Shown: in pieces, positions 19,203 to 29,100 of the stretch
Position numbering within the stretch: the first letter of the stretch is position 1
Layout of the letters: the number at the start of each line of letters is the position of its first letter
Source of the DNA: Streptomyces sp. TSRI0281
Lineage (GTDB): Bacteria; Actinomycetota; Actinomycetes; Streptomycetales; Streptomycetaceae
Reading direction: 5' to 3'
Assembly: GCF_001905125.1 (NCBI RefSeq)
Contig: NZ_LWLE01000033.1
Location: 62,001-126,000 of the forward strand
Length of the DNA: 64,000 nt
Notes under the pieces: generated by a model
What the model was told of the DNA's origin: nothing
The model's database searches: none
The model's input: only the letters and a program-made list of their open reading frames with translations
Program-made: the position numbers and the translations under genes

Positions 19203-21128
19203 TCAGTCCACCTCGGCGAGCGCCTCGGCGAACTGTGCCGCGTACAGCCGGGCGTAGGCGCCCTTGGCCGCCAGCAGCCCGTCGTGCGAGCCCTGCTCGA
19301 CGATCGACCCGTTCTCCATCACGAGGATGACATCGGCGTCCCGGATCGTGGAGAGCCGGTGCGCGATCACGAAGCTGGTCCGGCCGTGCGCGAGGCGCGC
19401 CATCGCCTTCTGGATCAGCACCTCGGTACGGGTGTCCACCGAGCTGGTCGCCTCGTCGAGCACCAGGATCACCGGGTCGGACAGGAACGCCCGCGCGATG
19501 GTGATCAGCTGCTTCTCGCCCGCGCTGACCCCGGAGCCCTCGTCGTCGATCACCGTGTCGTAGCCGTCCGGCAGGGTACGGATGAAGCGGTCGGCGTGGG
19601 CCGCCCTCGCCGCCTCCTCGATCTCCTCCCGGCCGACCTCGCGCGAAGCGCCGTACGCGATGTTGTCCGCGATCGATCCGCCGAACAGCCAGGTGTCCTG
19701 GAGGACCATGCCGATCCCGGACCGCAGGTCGTCGCGCGACATCTTCGCCACATCGACGCCGTCCAGGGCGATCCGGCCGCCCGTCACCTCGTAGAACCGC
19801 ATCAGCAGATTGACCAGCGTCGTCTTGCCGGCACCCGTCGGGCCGACGATCGCGACCGTCTGACCCGGCTCGACGCTCAGCGACAGATCCTCGATGAGCG
19901 GCTTCTCCGGGTCGTAGCGGAACGACACCTTCTCCAGCGAGACCCTGCCGAGCAGCTCCTCGGGACGCTCCCCGTTCTCCGGGTCCGCGCCCTGCTCCTC
20001 CGCGTCCAGCAGCTCGAAGATCCGCTCGGCCGACGCGACGCCCGACTGCACCAGGTTCGCCATCGAGGCGACCTGGGTCAGCGGCATCGAGAACTGCCGC
20101 GAGTACTGGATGAACGCCTGCACATCACCGATCGACAGCGCACCGGAGGCGACCCGCAGCCCGCCGACGACGGCGACGAGCACATAGTTCAGGTTCGACA
20201 CGAACATCATCAGCGGCTGCATGATCCCGCTGTTGAACTGGGCCTTGAAGCCCGCCTCGTACAGCGCGTCGTTCTGCTCGGCGAAGTCCCTCGCGGACTC
20301 CTCCTGCCGCCCGAAGACCTTCACCAGGGTGTGCCCGGTGTACATCTCCTCGATGTGGGCGTTGAGCTTGCCCGTCACCTTCCACTGCTGCACGAACTGC
20401 GGCTGCGAGCGCTTGCCCACCCGGGCCGCCACCACCACCGACAGCGGGATCGTCACCAGCGCGACCAGCGCCAGCAGCGGCGAGATCCAGAACATCATGA
20501 TCATGACGCCGACGATGGTCAGCAGGGAGTTGATGAGCTGGCCCATGGTCTGCTGCATCGTCTGCGAGATGTTGTCGATGTCGTTCGTCGCCCGGCTGAG
20601 CACCTCACCGCGCTTGGCCCGGTCGAAGTACGACAGCGGCAGCCGCGCCATCTTCGTCTGGATGTCCTCGCGCAGCTGGAACACGATCCGGTTGATCACC
20701 CGGATCGAGATCCGGGTCGACACGAACATCAGCAGCCCGGCGCCGATGTAGACCACCAGCGCCATCAGCAGGACGTTCCCCACGGCGCCGAAGTCGATGC
20801 CCTCGCCCGGAGTGAAGTCCACCCCGGACAGCATGTCGGCCAGTCCGCCGCTGCCCTTCGCGCGCAGCCCCTCGATGGCCTGCGCCTTGGTGGTGCCCTC
20901 CGGCATCCCCCGGCCGATCACGCCCGCGAAGATCAGGTCGGTCGCCCGGCCGAGGATCTTCGGGCCGACCACCGAGAAGGCCACACTCAGCACCCCGGCG
21001 GCCAGCATCAGATACAGCGAGGACTTCTCCCGGCTGAACCTCTTCAGCAGCCGCTTCCCGGACCCCTTGAAGTCCATGGACCGCTCGGTGGGCCCTCCGG
21101 CCATCATCCGTCCGCCCGGCCCGGCCAT
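19203..21128 (-). CDS. ABC exporter, fused permease-ATPase (second half of pair)
   Basis: 641-aa half-transporter. The six-helix exporter domain fills residues about 40-390 and the ATPase domain follows with Walker A GPTGAGKTTLV, the signature VSAGEKQLITIARAF, and Walker B VILVLDEATSSVD. The signature deviates from LSGGQ (SAGEKQ), so one ATP site in the heterodimer may be degenerate. The start ATG overlaps the TAA of the upstream ABC gene by 1 nt (TAATG), which couples translation and supports a heterodimeric exporter. Cargo is unknown. A Gly/Met-rich N-terminal leader precedes the domain. Confidence 0.93.
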   Translation of the reverse strand: MAGPGGRMMAGGPTERSMDFKGSGKRLLKRFSREKSSLYLMLAAGVLSVAFSVVGPKILGRATDLIFAGVIGRGMPEGTTKAQAIEGLRAKGSGGLADMLSGVDFTPGEGIDFGAVGNVLLMALVVYIGAGLLMFVSTRISIRVINRIVFQLREDIQTKMARLPLSYFDRAKRGEVLSRATNDIDNISQTMQQTMGQLINSLLTIVGVMIMMFWISPLLALVALVTIPLSVVVAARVGKRSQPQFVQQWKVTGKLNAHIEEMYTGHTLVKVFGRQEESARDFAEQNDALYEAGFKAQFNSGIMQPLMMFVSNLNYVLVAVVGGLRVASGALSIGDVQAFIQYSRQFSMPLTQVASMANLVQSGVASAERIFELLDAEEQGADPENGERPEELLGRVSLEKVSFRYDPEKPLIEDLSLSVEPGQTVAIVGPTGAGKTTLVNLLMRFYEVTGGRIALDGVDVAKMSRDDLRSGIGMVLQDTWLFGGSIADNIAYGASREVGREEIEEAARAAHADRFIRTLPDGYDTVIDDEGSGVSAGEKQLITIARAFLSDPVILVLDEATSSVDTRTEVLIQKAMARLAHGRTSFVIAHRLSTIRDADVILVMENGSIVEQGSHDGLLAAKGAYARLYAAQFAEALAEVD

Positions 21129-22861
21129 TACGCGGCCTCCGCTTCCGTCAGCTGGGAGAGCACGATCTCCCGGTATGTTTCATTGCCGTCCATCAGTTCG
21201 CGATGGGTGCCGCTCCCGACGACCCGCCCCTCGTCCAGCACCAGAATCCGGTCGGCGTCACGGATGGTGGACACCCGCTGCGCCACGATCACCACGGTCG
21301 CCTCGGCCGTCTCCCGGGACAGCGCCGCGCGCAGCGCCGCGTCCGTCGCGTAGTCCAGCGCCGAGAACGAGTCGTCGAAGAGATAGATCTCCGGCTGCTG
21401 CACGAGCGTCCTGGCGATCGCCAGACGCTGCCGCTGACCACCGGAGACATTGGTGCCGCCCTGCGCGATCGGCGCGTTCAGCCCGTGCTCCAGCCGCTCC
21501 ACGAACTCCTTGGCCTGGGCGACCTCCAGCGCGTGCCACAGCTCCTCGTCGCTCGCGTCCGGATTCCCGTACCGCAGATTCGTCGCGACCGTCCCCGAGA
21601 ACAGATACGGCTTCTGCGGCACCAGGCTCACGGTCTTCGCCAGCAGGACCGGGTCCAGCGTCCGTACGTCCGTACCGTCGACCAGCACCTCGCCGTCCGT
21701 CACGTCGAACAGTCGCGGTACGAGGCCGAGCAGCGTCGACTTCCCGCTGCCCGTCGACCCGATGATCGCGGTCGTCTCACCGGGGCGCGCCACCAGGTCC
21801 ACGGTCCGCAGCACCGGCTCCTCGGCACCCGGGTACCGGAACTCCGCGCCCCGCACCTCCAGATGACCGTGCCTGGTCAGTTCCGTGACCGGGGCGAGCG
21901 GCGGCACGACGCTCGAATCGGTCTCCAGGACCTCCTGGACGCGTTCGGCACACACCTCGGCACGCGGCACCATCATGAACATGAAGGTGGCCATCATCAC
22001 CGACATCACGATCTGCATCAGATAGGCGAGGAACGCGGTCAGCGCGCCGATCTGCATCCCGCCGCTGTCGATGCGGTGCGCACCGAACCAGACCACCGCG
22101 ATGGACGACAGGTTCACCACCGTCATCACGGTCGGGAACATGAACGCCATGAGCCGGCCGGTCGACACCGACACATCGGTCAGGTCGTTGTTCGCCCCCC
22201 GGAACCGCTCCTCCTCGTACCCGTCGCGCACGAAGGCGCGGATGACGCGGTTGCCGGTGATCTGCTCGCGCAGCACCCGGTTCACCGTGTCGAGCCGCTC
22301 CTGCATCGTGCGGAACAACGGCCGCATCTTCTTCACGATGAGGCTCACCGCGATACCGAGGATCGGCACCACCGCCAGCAGGACCGCGGACAGCGGCACG
22401 TCCTGGCCGAGGGCCATGATGATGCCGCCGACACACATGATCGGCGCCGACACCATCAGCGTGAACGCCATCAGCACCAGCATCTGGATCTGCTGGACGT
22501 CATTGGTCGTCCGGGTGATCAGCGAGGGCGCACCGAAGCGCCCCAACTCACGTGCCGAGAAAGCCTGCACCCGGTCGAAGACCGAGGCCCGGACGTCGCG
22601 CCCGAGAGCGGACGCGGTGCGCGCGCCGTAGTAGACGGCGCCGATGTTGCAGAGCACCTGCAGGACGCTGACGGCGATCATCACGCCGCCGAACTCCAGG
22701 ATGTAGCCCGTGTCCCCCTTCACGACACCGTTGTCGATGATGTCGGCGTTGAGGCTGGGCAGATAGAGGGTGGCGCAGGTCTGCAACAGCTGGAGGAACA
22801 CCAGCAGCGCGATGGGTTTTCTGTACGGGCCGAGATAGGCCCGCAGGAGTTTTATGAGCAC
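21128..22861 (-). CDS. ABC exporter, fused permease-ATPase (first half of pair)
   Basis: 577-aa half-transporter: exporter transmembrane domain (about residues 15-310), then ATPase with Walker A GSTGSGKSTLLG, a canonical signature VSGGQRQRLAIARTL and a Walker B ending DDSFSAL. The Walker B residue after Asp is Ser where the catalytic Glu is expected (DDSFSALD against DEATSSVD in the partner). The pair therefore looks like a type IV heterodimeric exporter with one consensus and one degenerate site. It is the first gene of the two-gene operon. Confidence 0.93.
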   Translation of the reverse strand: MLIKLLRAYLGPYRKPIALLVFLQLLQTCATLYLPSLNADIIDNGVVKGDTGYILEFGGVMIAVSVLQVLCNIGAVYYGARTASALGRDVRASVFDRVQAFSARELGRFGAPSLITRTTNDVQQIQMLVLMAFTLMVSAPIMCVGGIIMALGQDVPLSAVLLAVVPILGIAVSLIVKKMRPLFRTMQERLDTVNRVLREQITGNRVIRAFVRDGYEEERFRGANNDLTDVSVSTGRLMAFMFPTVMTVVNLSSIAVVWFGAHRIDSGGMQIGALTAFLAYLMQIVMSVMMATFMFMMVPRAEVCAERVQEVLETDSSVVPPLAPVTELTRHGHLEVRGAEFRYPGAEEPVLRTVDLVARPGETTAIIGSTGSGKSTLLGLVPRLFDVTDGEVLVDGTDVRTLDPVLLAKTVSLVPQKPYLFSGTVATNLRYGNPDASDEELWHALEVAQAKEFVERLEHGLNAPIAQGGTNVSGGQRQRLAIARTLVQQPEIYLFDDSFSALDYATDAALRAALSRETAEATVVIVAQRVSTIRDADRILVLDEGRVVGSGTHRELMDGNETYREIVLSQLTEAEAA

Positions 22862-23061
22862 GCGTATCTCTCGGAGTCGGCGAACGGCAGGGGTCGACCC
22901 ATTTTCCGGTACGCCGTACGCAGACCGCGAACGCTTTTTCTCAAGGCCGGGTCAAAATCCTGCCGCGCCCGACGGGGCCCGGCCCGCCGCGGAATCGGGC
23001 GGAAACGGGCGGCTCGGACGCGGCCCGACCCCGTACGCAGGGGCCCTGCCCGCGTCCTGCC

Positions 23062-24699
23062 TCAGGCCCCCGCGCCCACGTCGGCTCCGGACGCTCCGGC
23101 TCCGGAAGTCCCGGTCCCGGAGGCTCCGGTTCCGAACGCCCCGGCCCCGGACACCCCGGCCCCGGACACCCCGGCCCCGGACACCCCGGCCCCGGACACC
23201 CCGGCCCCGGACACCCCGGCCCCGGACGCTCCGGCTCCGGATGCCCCGGCCCCGGACGCTCCGGTTCCGAACGCCCCGGGATGAATCTGATCGCGCGTCG
23301 CCGCGTACTGCTGACGTACCGCCCGGCCCTCCGCCAGTTCCTCGCCCGGCTCCAGCACCTGCGCCGCCGCACCCTGCCAGGCCGGGGGAGTGCGCGGATC
23401 GAGGGTCCCCTGGGAGACCCCGAGCGCCCAGGCCGCCTGCCGTGCCGCACCGAGTGCCGCGTACTCGGCGGGCTGCGGGACGACCACCTGGGTACCGAAC
23501 ACCGCGGGTGCCAGTGCCCGCACGGCGGGCAGCTCGGCGGCCGCTCCCAGCAGGAACACCCGCCGCACCTCCACACCGCGCCCGCGCAGCACGTCCAGCG
23601 CGTCGGCCAGCGAGCACAGCATCCCCTCGAACGCCGCCCGCGCCAGATGCTCCGGCTTCATCGCCTCGCGCCGCAGCCCGGACAGCGTCCCCGCGGTGTG
23701 CGGCAGCTGCGGGGTGCGCTCGCCCTCCAGATACGGCAGCAGCACCAGCCCCGAGGCTCCCGGAGTCGACTTCAGCGCCAGCGCCGACAACTCCTCCAGC
23801 CCCTCCACACCCAGCATCTCCGCGGTCCCGCGCAGCGCGCGTACCGCGTTCGAGGTGTGGACCACCGGCAGATGCATCCCGGTGGCGTCGGCGAACGAGG
23901 TGATCATCCCGGTCGGGTCGGCCAGCGCCTCGTGGTGCACCGCCATCACGGACCCGGAGGCCCCCAGCGACACCACCGCATCGCCCACCGCGACCCCGAG
24001 CCCGAAGGCCGCGGCCATCGTCTCGCCGGTCCCCGCCGAGATCAGCAGCCCCTCCGGCGTCGTCCCGGCACAGTCGGCGGGGCCGAGCACCTCGGGCAGC
24101 GCCGCCTGATGTCCCAGCGCCAGCTCGACCAGATCGGGCCGGTACGAACCGGTCCCCGCCGACCAGTAGCCGGTCCCGGACGCGGCGCCCCGGTCGGTGG
24201 TCCGCCGGGCCGGTCGGCCCAGCAGCTGCCACACCAGCCAGTCGTGCGGCTGTGCGACGGCGGCGACGCGCTGGGCGTTCTCCGGCTCGGCCCGCGCCAG
24301 CCAGCGCAGCTTCGCCACCGGCTGAGCGGCCTGCGGTACGGACCCGACCGCCTCGGCCCAGGCCTGCCGCCCGCCGAGCCCGTCGATCAGGTCGGCCGCG
24401 GCGACCTGCGCCCGCCGGTCGTTGCCGAGCAGCGCCGGACGGACGAGATTGCCCTGGTGGTCCAGGGGGACGAGCCCGTGCTGCTGCGCGGACACACCGA
24501 TGGCCTGCACTCCTTCGAGCAGACCGCCGGAGGCCGCCTCACCGAGTGAGAGCAGCCATGCCTGCGGGTCGACCTCGGAGGCTTTCGCCTCGACCGGATG
24601 CGCGGCATACCCCTGCCGCAGCACGGCGCCCGTGTCCGTGTCGCAGACGACGATGTGAGTGAAGGCGGAAGAACTGTCCAAGCCGGCGACTATGCCCAT
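23062..24699 (-). CDS. xylB: FGGY-family carbohydrate kinase (xylulokinase-like) with repeat tail
   Basis: 545-aa sugar kinase, expected to phosphorylate D-xylulose. N-terminal FGGY lobe: GIVAGLDSSSAFTHIVVCD, IGVSAQQHGLVPLD and LGNDRRA. C-terminal lobe: GVAVGDAVVSLGASGSVMA, LPYLEGERTP and VFLLGAAAELPAVRALA. ATG 24699 opens the conserved sequence. The catalytic fold ends near QQYAATRDQIHPG. The last about 70 residues are a Gly-Ala-Ser/Val repeat encoded by a 15-bp DNA array and are not part of the kinase fold. No isomerase or sugar transporter lies nearby. Confidence 0.88.
   Translation of the reverse strand: MGIVAGLDSSSAFTHIVVCDTDTGAVLRQGYAAHPVEAKASEVDPQAWLLSLGEAASGGLLEGVQAIGVSAQQHGLVPLDHQGNLVRPALLGNDRRAQVAAADLIDGLGGRQAWAEAVGSVPQAAQPVAKLRWLARAEPENAQRVAAVAQPHDWLVWQLLGRPARRTTDRGAASGTGYWSAGTGSYRPDLVELALGHQAALPEVLGPADCAGTTPEGLLISAGTGETMAAAFGLGVAVGDAVVSLGASGSVMAVHHEALADPTGMITSFADATGMHLPVVHTSNAVRALRGTAEMLGVEGLEELSALALKSTPGASGLVLLPYLEGERTPQLPHTAGTLSGLRREAMKPEHLARAAFEGMLCSLADALDVLRGRGVEVRRVFLLGAAAELPAVRALAPAVFGTQVVVPQPAEYAALGAARQAAWALGVSQGTLDPRTPPAWQGAAAQVLEPGEELAEGRAVRQQYAATRDQIHPGAFGTGASGAGASGAGASGAGVSGAGVSGAGVSGAGVSGAGVSGAGAFGTGASGTGTSGAGASGADVGAGA
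23080..23280. repeat. 15-bp tandem array inside the 3' end of xylB
   Basis: About a dozen 15-bp units run through the xylB tail. Five are identical (GACACCCCGGCCCCG, 23150-23224) and the flanking ones differ at one to three bases. In the coding strand they give the pentapeptide G-A-G-V-S or G-A-G-A-S. Units keep the reading frame, so copy changes alter tail length only. Confidence 0.9.
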
Positions 24700-24784
24700 A
24701 CCCAGATTCTGCCGCACCCCGGGACCTTTCCCGCAACCGGCGCCGACCGGCACCGGCGCCGGCACCGGTCCCGGCCCCGGATCC

Positions 24785-25090
24785 TCAGGTGTTGGTGGTG
24801 CCCCAGTCGTCCTCCGCGCCGTTCAGGCTGCTGCGCTCCCGCAGCGACCTGACCCGCTCGGCCACCGACGCGGGCATCTTGTCCCCGACCTTCTCGCTCA
24901 CCGAGTGGTACGCCTTGCCCGCGAAGTCCCGGCCGCTGCTCGCCGCGGACTCGGCGGCGTTGCGCACCGCGGGGTTCTCGGCGAACTGACGTGCGGACTT
25001 CTTCAACTGCTCATAACGCTCGCGCCCGGCTCGCGTGCCGAGCACGTAACCGAGGGCCAGTCCGGCGATGAACGTGAGCCGGTACCGCAT
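24785..25090 (-). CDS. YtxH-like small membrane-anchored protein
   Basis: 101 aa. It opens MRYRLTFIAGLALGYVLGTRAGRERYEQL, the YtxH mark: a short Gly-rich hydrophobic segment followed by a charged helix. The rest (SARQFAENPAVRNAAES...) is amphipathic. It is probably membrane-tethered with a cytoplasmic coiled domain. Function is unknown. The start is ATG 25090. An element 2 gene (37323-37946) starts with a similar G-Y-V-L-G-R-T-K-K-G pattern. Confidence 0.75.
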   Translation of the reverse strand: MRYRLTFIAGLALGYVLGTRAGRERYEQLKKSARQFAENPAVRNAAESAASSGRDFAGKAYHSVSEKVGDKMPASVAERVRSLRERSSLNGAEDDWGTTNT

Positions 25091-25271
25091 GGCTGCCACC
25101 CTTCCTTCGCTCCGTGCGACGTGTGCAGGCCGCCTACCCGCGCGCACCCGAGATCACCCGGAGCGATACCGATTGGCGGAGCACCCCCCTGCTTGCGCTA
25201 ATGTATGTGTCGCAGCGAACGCGCGCCGCCCGGCAGCCGCCAGGTAGGTACGATTCGAGGCAACGCAGCAA

Positions 25272-25344
25272 TCCCCTGTAGCTCAATTGGCAGAGCAGCC
25301 GGCTGTTAACCGGCAGGTTACTGGTTCGAGTCCAGTCGGGGGAG
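25272..25344 (+). tRNA. tRNA-Asn (GTT)
   Basis: 73-nt cloverleaf. Acceptor TCCCCTG pairs with CGGGGGA (one G-T), the anticodon loop is CTGTTAA on a perfect GCCGG/CCGGC stem, and the T loop is GGTTCGAGTCC. CCA is not encoded. Confidence 0.95.
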
Positions 25345-25349
25345 CGCGG

Positions 25350-25422
25350 TCCCCTGTAGCTCAATTGGCAGAGCATTCGGCTGTTAACCGGAGGGTTACT
25401 GGTTCGAGTCCAGTCGGGGGAG
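25350..25422 (+). tRNA. tRNA-Asn (GTT), second copy
   Basis: Nearly identical 73-nt copy separated from the first by 5 nt. Changes cluster in the anticodon stem, which is TTCGG/CCGGA with one T-G pair, and the next bases. It is followed by an intrinsic terminator. Confidence 0.95.
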
Positions 25423-25433
25423 CGGAACGGAAG

Positions 25434-25455
25434 AGGACCCCTCGGGGTCCTTTTT
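25434..25455 (+). terminator. Intrinsic terminator of the tRNA-Asn pair
   Basis: AGGACCC and GGGTCCT form a 7-bp stem with a CTCG loop, followed by TTTTT. This is the most classical terminator in the window. Confidence 0.9.
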
Positions 25456-25645
25456 CGTGTGCCCGCACCTGGTGCCGGGGGGGTCCGGAAGTGACACTTT
25501 CGGGTCTGCTTCGCGTCACCTGGAACCGGGCAGCGCAAAGCGCGGTCCTCATGGTCAGGCGAAGTCGACCATCCGAAGCGAGAGATCGTATGACCGGCTA
25601 TGCTGCGGCAGACGGTGCGCACACATGTACGCGCCACGCCGAAAC

Positions 25646-25719
25646 GGGGCGGTAGCTCAGCCGGTTAGAGCAGCGGACTCATAATCCGTCGGCCGTGGGT
25701 TCGAGTCCCACCCGCCCCA
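25646..25719 (+). tRNA. tRNA with CAT anticodon (Ile2 or elongator Met), island integration site
   Basis: 74-nt cloverleaf: acceptor GGGGCGG with CCGCCCC, discriminator A, anticodon loop CTCATAA, T arm GTGGGTTCGAGTCCCAC. CCA is not encoded. A CAT anticodon is either elongator Met or the lysidine-modified Ile2 that reads AUA. The anticodon-stem and T-arm pattern resembles remembered bacterial Ile2 genes more, but this is not decisive. The last 24 nt belong to the 29-bp sequence repeated at 34995 and 42520, so integration rebuilds the tRNA end. Confidence 0.9.
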
Positions 25720-25724
25720 CCGAG
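25696..25724 (+). repeat. attL: 29-bp direct repeat at tRNA 3' end
   Basis: First of three identical 29-bp copies. It begins in the T stem of the CAT tRNA and ends 5 nt past the gene. With the copies at 34995 and 42520 it bounds two tandem elements. Identity to the second copy extends 82 bp in all (25696-25777). Confidence 0.95.
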
Positions 25725-26169
25725 CGCCCCAGGCAGAATCGATTCTGACCTGGGGAAACGCGTTTTTCGGGGGCGTTTCGCGTGTGGCGGTCGCCTCGCG
25801 GCGGTGTGGCGAACGGGGGGGCCTTCGCGCGCCGAGGTGAGCTCTGAATGGGCTTTGACCTGGAGTTTTGTAGCGACGCCTCCGTGGGAGCGTTGTGGAA
25901 CGGTCCCACGGCTGTTGGGGGAGGCGCCGTACTCCGCTCGCCCGGCGTCACGTGATGTTGCTCCTTCCGTACCTGTCGGAGCGGATCAGGCTGGACGAGG
26001 TCGACCGTGAGCATCGGGTGGGATCAGGCGGACAGACTCCTGTGCCGCACAGAGTCAAAGTGTGGGTCGCATCGTTCGTACCCTTCATGATTGGAAATCT
26101 GCGCGACCGCCCGCTCGTTTCTGATGGTGGTCGGCTCCGCCCGACCCGACGCGCGGCATCGTTCCTGGC
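25725..26169. other. Left end of element 1, non-coding
   Basis: 445 nt without a convincing gene. A near-perfect palindrome at 25727-25755 (14-bp arms, no loop, one bulged base) follows the tRNA. GGTGTGGCGAACG lies at 25803-25815. The first about 230 nt align collinearly with the left end of element 2 (35024-35228), identical at first and then diverging. These are the features expected of recombinase binding DNA. Confidence 0.7.
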
Positions 26170-29100
26170 TCACTCCTCAGGGCGAGGGCGCACGCCGTCG
26201 TCACATCCCAGACAGTCTTCGGTATCGAGGGCCTGGACCGTCCGACAGTGGTTGCAACTCCAGTGCGTCGGGGCGGGTGTGGCCTGATGCGCATCTTTCG
26301 GACGGACCGACAGGTCCGCGTCCCGGCGCAGCATCTTCTCGATCGAACCGTTGGGGTCGAGGCGCGGTATGGCGGAGATCAGCAACCTTGCTGCCCATCG
26401 GTGGTCTGCCGAATCAGATGAAGCGGCCCACGCGAGAAGCGAAGGACGCCTATCGCCCGAGGTCATAATGGCGACGGCGTGAAAGAGGCCTGCCCGGTAG
26501 CGAGGCCAGGCGGTCATATCCCGGTCGACCAGCTTCTGACCGTCCCACGGAACGTGACCTCCCTCCAGGTTAATCAGTACGTTCGCTGCCGACCACGCCA
26601 TCCACGAGGAGTCTGCTTCTAGAGACGCCAGCAACGCCGTCTGCTGGGCGTCCGTGAGGATCTGCCCGATACCTGGGAGCAGCGACGGCTCGACCAGGGG
26701 CGGTGTGCTCGCGAAGAGCCATTCGTCCAGCAGAGGACCGGGCTCGGTGATCTGCTGGAGGCGATGCGCCTGGGCTGCCACGGTCGCCTTGTCGATGCCG
26801 TATGCGTCCGCCGTCGCGTCGAGCCACGCCCGGCGCTTGGCCGCGCTGACGTGGGCGAAGGCGCGATCGATCTCGCTCGCCGGAGAATCGGAATATCCGG
26901 TCGCCGCGAGAAGGTCGCCGAGGGCGGTGAGCGACCAGAAGTCCCCGTTTGTGGGCTCTGGGCACGGGGCGTGCAGTGCCACGAGGTCTGAGAGGAGGGC
27001 CGCCCTGTCGTCCAACGCGCCGGACGCCCAGTTCCGCAGCCCGGCAGCGAGGTTCCCCCAACGCCGACGCGTGTCGAATCCCGTGCGCGCGAGTGCGGCG
27101 TAGATCCTTTCGGCGTAGCGCCCCGGCACGTGCTGCGCGAGGGCGAAGACGCGCTCACCGGCGTCGTCGGGAAGCTCACCGAGATGTTCGGCTGCGCCCA
27201 AGGCGACTCGGTCCAGCCCCGGTGCCAGGCGGCCTCCGCCGACCATTTCCCAGCTGCGCCGGCTTTTCCGAACCATCTCGGGGTCCTGTGGCAGAGGAAG
27301 GGTCAGTACCGCGCGGAGCGATTCGACATCCATCCTGCTCAGGGGGGAGGCGTCCGTGCGCGCGTCCGTCAGTGCGCACAGGGTCCGGGCGATCGACTTT
27401 GCGGTGGCGTCGAGCTCGGGCAGGTCGACAAGGCCCGCTCGGCGTCGCCGCGCCGTCGGCGGGAGGGCCAGCAGACACGCGGCCTCCACAAAGGGCCAGG
27501 GTCCTGCATCGCGCGTTTTGTCCCACAACTTCGGGAGGAACTTCGGTGTTTCGCTAGGGCCACGTGAGGGGATTGGTTCGCCCACGAGCGCGCCGAGGGC
27601 TCCGTCTGTCAGCTGACCCAGAGCCCGTTCCATCTTGTCGTCGGAAAGAGTCACGATCCCACGCTCTGCGAGATCGGCCACCATGAGGGTGGCCTCCCGC
27701 CGTGTCTCGCCGACGTCTAGTAGAGCCTCTGCCGTACGGGGATCGAGTCCGGCAGCGAGTGTGATCGCTCCGTCAGAGTCCGTGTGGACGACGGCAAGGC
27801 GCAGCCAGCCTCGCAGTTCCTCGGCCCCGCACGAGCGCGCCCACATGGCCGTGGCGATCTCGGCGAAGACCTTACTCCGGGCGGTGAGTTCGCCCGCGCC
27901 GTTGACCACGAACACGGCCACGTGCTCGTCCCAGAACCGGAGAACGTGCTCCGCCACTTCCCCGGCCGCAGCGGGCGGCATGGCCCATCGCAGCGGATCC
28001 CGCAGCATGCTGGTTAGGGACTCGACGGCGCGTGCGGTCGGAGGGGTCGCCCCGCCGACGAGGAGCTGTCCGAGCGTGACGAACCCGTCGAGGAGCATGC
28101 CAGTGGTCAATGCAGGTGACCAGGGCCGGGCCGGGGTGAGAGTCCCACGCAACCGCTCCCACCGGTCGACGGACTGTTCCACTGCGCGGTGCAACAGCGC
28201 TGCTCGCCCCTTGGGGAGCTCAGCGTCCGACGCGTTCGCGCAGACGAGAGCGAGCAGAGAGGCGAGCAGTGGCACCGCGAGCAGATGCGCGTGCTCCTCC
28301 TTCGCGTCCTCCATCCAGGCACGTCGCGTCGTTAGGAAGGCCGCTTGCTCTGGTTCGGGAATCCGTGCCTCGGCACACGCGACGAGGACGCTATCGACCG
28401 TCGCGTCGAGGTTGCGTGGAGGCGCGAGCTCGACGCGGGGCAAGCCGAGCCGGGCAGCAGCTCCCTGCGCGTTCACCCGGGTCGTCACCACGAACCCACA
28501 GGAGGGATGGAGGGCCGTGAGGATCTCTTCGAGTTGCTGCGCGACCCAAGGGGCCCGCGCCCCGCATTCGTCGAGCCCGTCACAGAGGAGGAGTGCGCGC
28601 CCCCGGACAATCTCCTCCTGGAGGTATGCGGCGAGCGGCGCCCGGTTCGCGTCCGGCAGGGTGTCCGCCACGGCGTCGACGACCAAGCTCTCGACGGTCA
28701 GACGTCCCGGCTGGCCCTTCAGTAGGCGCGGCAGTGAGATGAGGATCGGGACGGGGGCGTCGGCGCAGCTGGCGCAATGAGCCGCGATCTCCCGTATCGC
28801 CACTGACTTCCCTGAGCCAGGCTGCCCCACGATGAGCATGCGGCGCCAACGCCTCAGGTACCGGAGGAGGGAAGAGGGGGCGCGCTCGCCCTCCACGGCG
28901 ATCTGGAGGGAGCCGATGAGGTCCTCTACGACGAGGGGCGCGAGGTCCTCGGCGAGCAGGCTGAGGTCGATCCGCCCGGCCTCAGAGATGAGCCGGGTGC
29001 GGTACGCGTCGACAGCGTTCCGACGAGAGGCCAGGCGCGTCGCCACCGGACCCTCCTGGTCCGGGAGCACGGTCACCCCGGCGGCGGTCAGGGCAGCGAC

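Noticed and set aside
19167..21353. 728-aa rightward frame opposite the ABC gene
   Set aside because: His/Arg/Asp-rich antisense reading of the permease-ATPase gene with no recognisable fold.
23080..23280. Possible CRISPR-like array in the xylB tail
   Set aside because: Units are 15 bp with no spacers, preserve the reading frame and vary gradually, so this is a coding minisatellite.
25160..25271. Promoter for the tRNA-Asn pair (TTGGCG ... TAATGT)
   Set aside because: Spacing is 20 bp and other pairs are equally possible, so no element was annotated.
25679..26014. Leftward frame reading RVGLEPTADGL across the tRNA end, and similar frames at 34780-35205 and 42416-42820
   Set aside because: These are the well-known false translations of tRNA 3' ends. 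Their likeness to each other only reflects the att repeats.
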